48,740 nt of DNA from CAZVFX01 sp964626565. GTDB lineage: Bacteria > Myxococcota_A > UBA9042 > CAIXZC01. The notes under the pieces are model-generated. The model worked only from the letters and a program-made list of their open reading frames with translations, did not search any database and was not told where the DNA came from. The position numbers and the translations under genes are program-made. Each line of letters starts with the position of its first letter. Positions within the stretch are counted from its first letter, which is position 1. This document shows, in pieces, positions 39,877-48,740 of the stretch. The stretch is taken from assembly GCA_964626565.1 (NCBI GenBank), contig CAZVFX010000050.1, positions 1-48,740 on the forward strand. Reading direction: 5' to 3'.

Positions 39877-40269
39877 ATGGCTGACGTAACGAAAGAACAG
39901 GTAAAAGAATTTTTGGGCGGAATGACCGTGATCGAACTGGCCGGTCTGGTAAAAGAACTTGAAGACGAGTGGGGAGTATCCGCGGCCGCGCCCGTGGCCG
40001 TAGCGGCAGTAGCCGGCGGCGGCGGCGAGGAAGCCAAAGCCGAAGAGCCGACCGAATTCGACGCAGTGCTCACTGCCTTCGGCGGCCAGAAGCTTCAGGT
40101 TATCAAGGAAGTCCGCGCCATCACGGGCCTGGGCCTCAAAGAGGCCAAAGACCTCGTGGATGGTTGCCCCAACCCGATCCGGGAAGGTGTGCCCATGGGC
40201 GAGGCGGAAGAGGTCAAGGGCAAGATCGAAGCGGTTGGCGGAACCGTGGAAATCAAGCCGGTAGGCTAG
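39877..40269 (+). CDS. rplL: 50S ribosomal protein L7/L12 (130 aa)
   Basis: L7/L12 recruits translation GTPases. The N-terminal dimer domain (TVIELAGLVKELEDEWGV), an Ala-rich hinge with GGGGEE, and the globular C-terminal domain (FDAVLTAFGGQKLQVIKEVR, GLGLKEAKDLVDG) are all present. A Cys occurs in DGCPNPIREGVP, where Ala is usual. Start has AAAGGAGAGG before it. Confidence 0.97.
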   Translation: MADVTKEQVKEFLGGMTVIELAGLVKELEDEWGVSAAAPVAVAAVAGGGGEEAKAEEPTEFDAVLTAFGGQKLQVIKEVRAITGLGLKEAKDLVDGCPNPIREGVPMGEAEEVKGKIEAVGGTVEIKPVG

Positions 40270-40283
40270 TGCTTGAATAAAAG

Positions 40284-40307
40284 GGGGGGGCGGATGCTCG
40301 CCCCCCC
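40284..40307 (+). terminator. Attenuator-like hairpin between rplL and rpoB
   Basis: GGGGGGGCG and CGCCCCCCC pair over nine G-C bases around GATGCT. There is no long T run after it. E. coli has an attenuator and an RNase III site in the same gap, so partial termination or processing is likely. Confidence 0.65.
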
Positions 40308-40333
40308 TCCTGCAGTCTGCTAAGAGGGGTCGC

Positions 40334-44482
<4,149 letters not shown>

Positions 44483-44566
44483 GCGAAGTGCGGAAGCAAG
44501 GCGGCGCTCGATGCCGGCGTCTGTGAGATGTGCCCTGATGGGCGTGAGTGAAAAAAGGAGGCTGTT

Positions 44567-48691
<4,125 letters not shown>

Positions 48692-48698
48692 GGAAAGG

Positions 48699-48740
48699 CA
48701 ATTATCAATTAGCAATTAGCAATTTTCAATTATCAATTTT
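48699..48740. repeat. Heptamer array, CAATTNN type (at least 6 units), reaching the window edge
   Basis: CAATTAT, CAATTAG, CAATTAG, CAATTTT, CAATTAT, CAATTTT begin seven bases after the rpoC stop. Order and units nearly match the array at 18510. It may continue beyond the window. Confidence 0.88.

Overview
The window looks like a chromosomal segment of a Gram-negative, Myxococcota/deltaproteobacteria-like bacterium, probably a poorly studied lineage. The signs are roughly 60% G+C judged by eye, many lipoproteins with clear lipoboxes, very Cys-rich secreted repeat proteins, C-termini resembling MYXO-CTERM sorting signals (small Cys motif, hydrophobic stretch, Arg run), outer-membrane beta-barrels and a PHA-type regulator. 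This placement is inference; a 16S, RpoB or EF-Tu phylogeny would settle it.

Layout. 1-9.7 kb is an envelope/secretome region: the start of a minus-strand exported protein (1-33), a 945-residue Cys-repeat protein (147-2984), a small barrel-like protein (3035-3598, minus), a three-gene unit of two glycosyltransferases and a FadL-type barrel (3696-6696), and a 953-residue lipoprotein built from four 172-residue repeats (6813-9674, minus). 9.7-14 kb is a minus-strand run: lipoprotein, RNase E/G, metallophosphoesterase lipoprotein. 14.1-15.8 kb holds a lipoprotein overlapping a PhaR-like regulator. 15.8-18.5 kb (minus) is a secreted metallophosphoesterase followed by a DnaJ/CbpA co-chaperone. 18.6-20.4 kb has a 63-residue orphan protein and a five-domain S1 protein.

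20.8-34.9 kb reads as one plus-strand series: an outer-membrane protein, two giant paralogous metzincin-like lipoproteins (1983 and 1517 aa), then prolyl-tRNA synthetase and a TrmH-family RNA methyltransferase packed tightly behind them.

34.9-48.7 kb is the classical translation/transcription cluster: tRNA-Thr, Tyr, Gly, Thr, tuf, rpmG, tRNA-Trp, secE, nusG, rplK, rplA, rplJ, rplL, rpoB, rpoC. It has a good promoter before the tRNAs, an L10-leader-like element before rplJ and an attenuator-like hairpin before rpoB. EF-Tu here is unusual: its switch I region is five residues longer than in E. coli and lacks the RGITI motif.

A striking non-coding feature is a set of intergenic arrays of degenerate 7-bp units. 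Three consist of CAATTNN, two or more of GCTNNCA/AGCTCAN-like units, and one short array of GAGACTC-like units. They mostly lie at gene 3' ends. A separate GTACCCCGAGAGCGAGCGAGGGG repeat is split across three copies, and supplies or abuts the stop codons of two genes. No rRNA, CRISPR, insertion sequence or prophage was seen.
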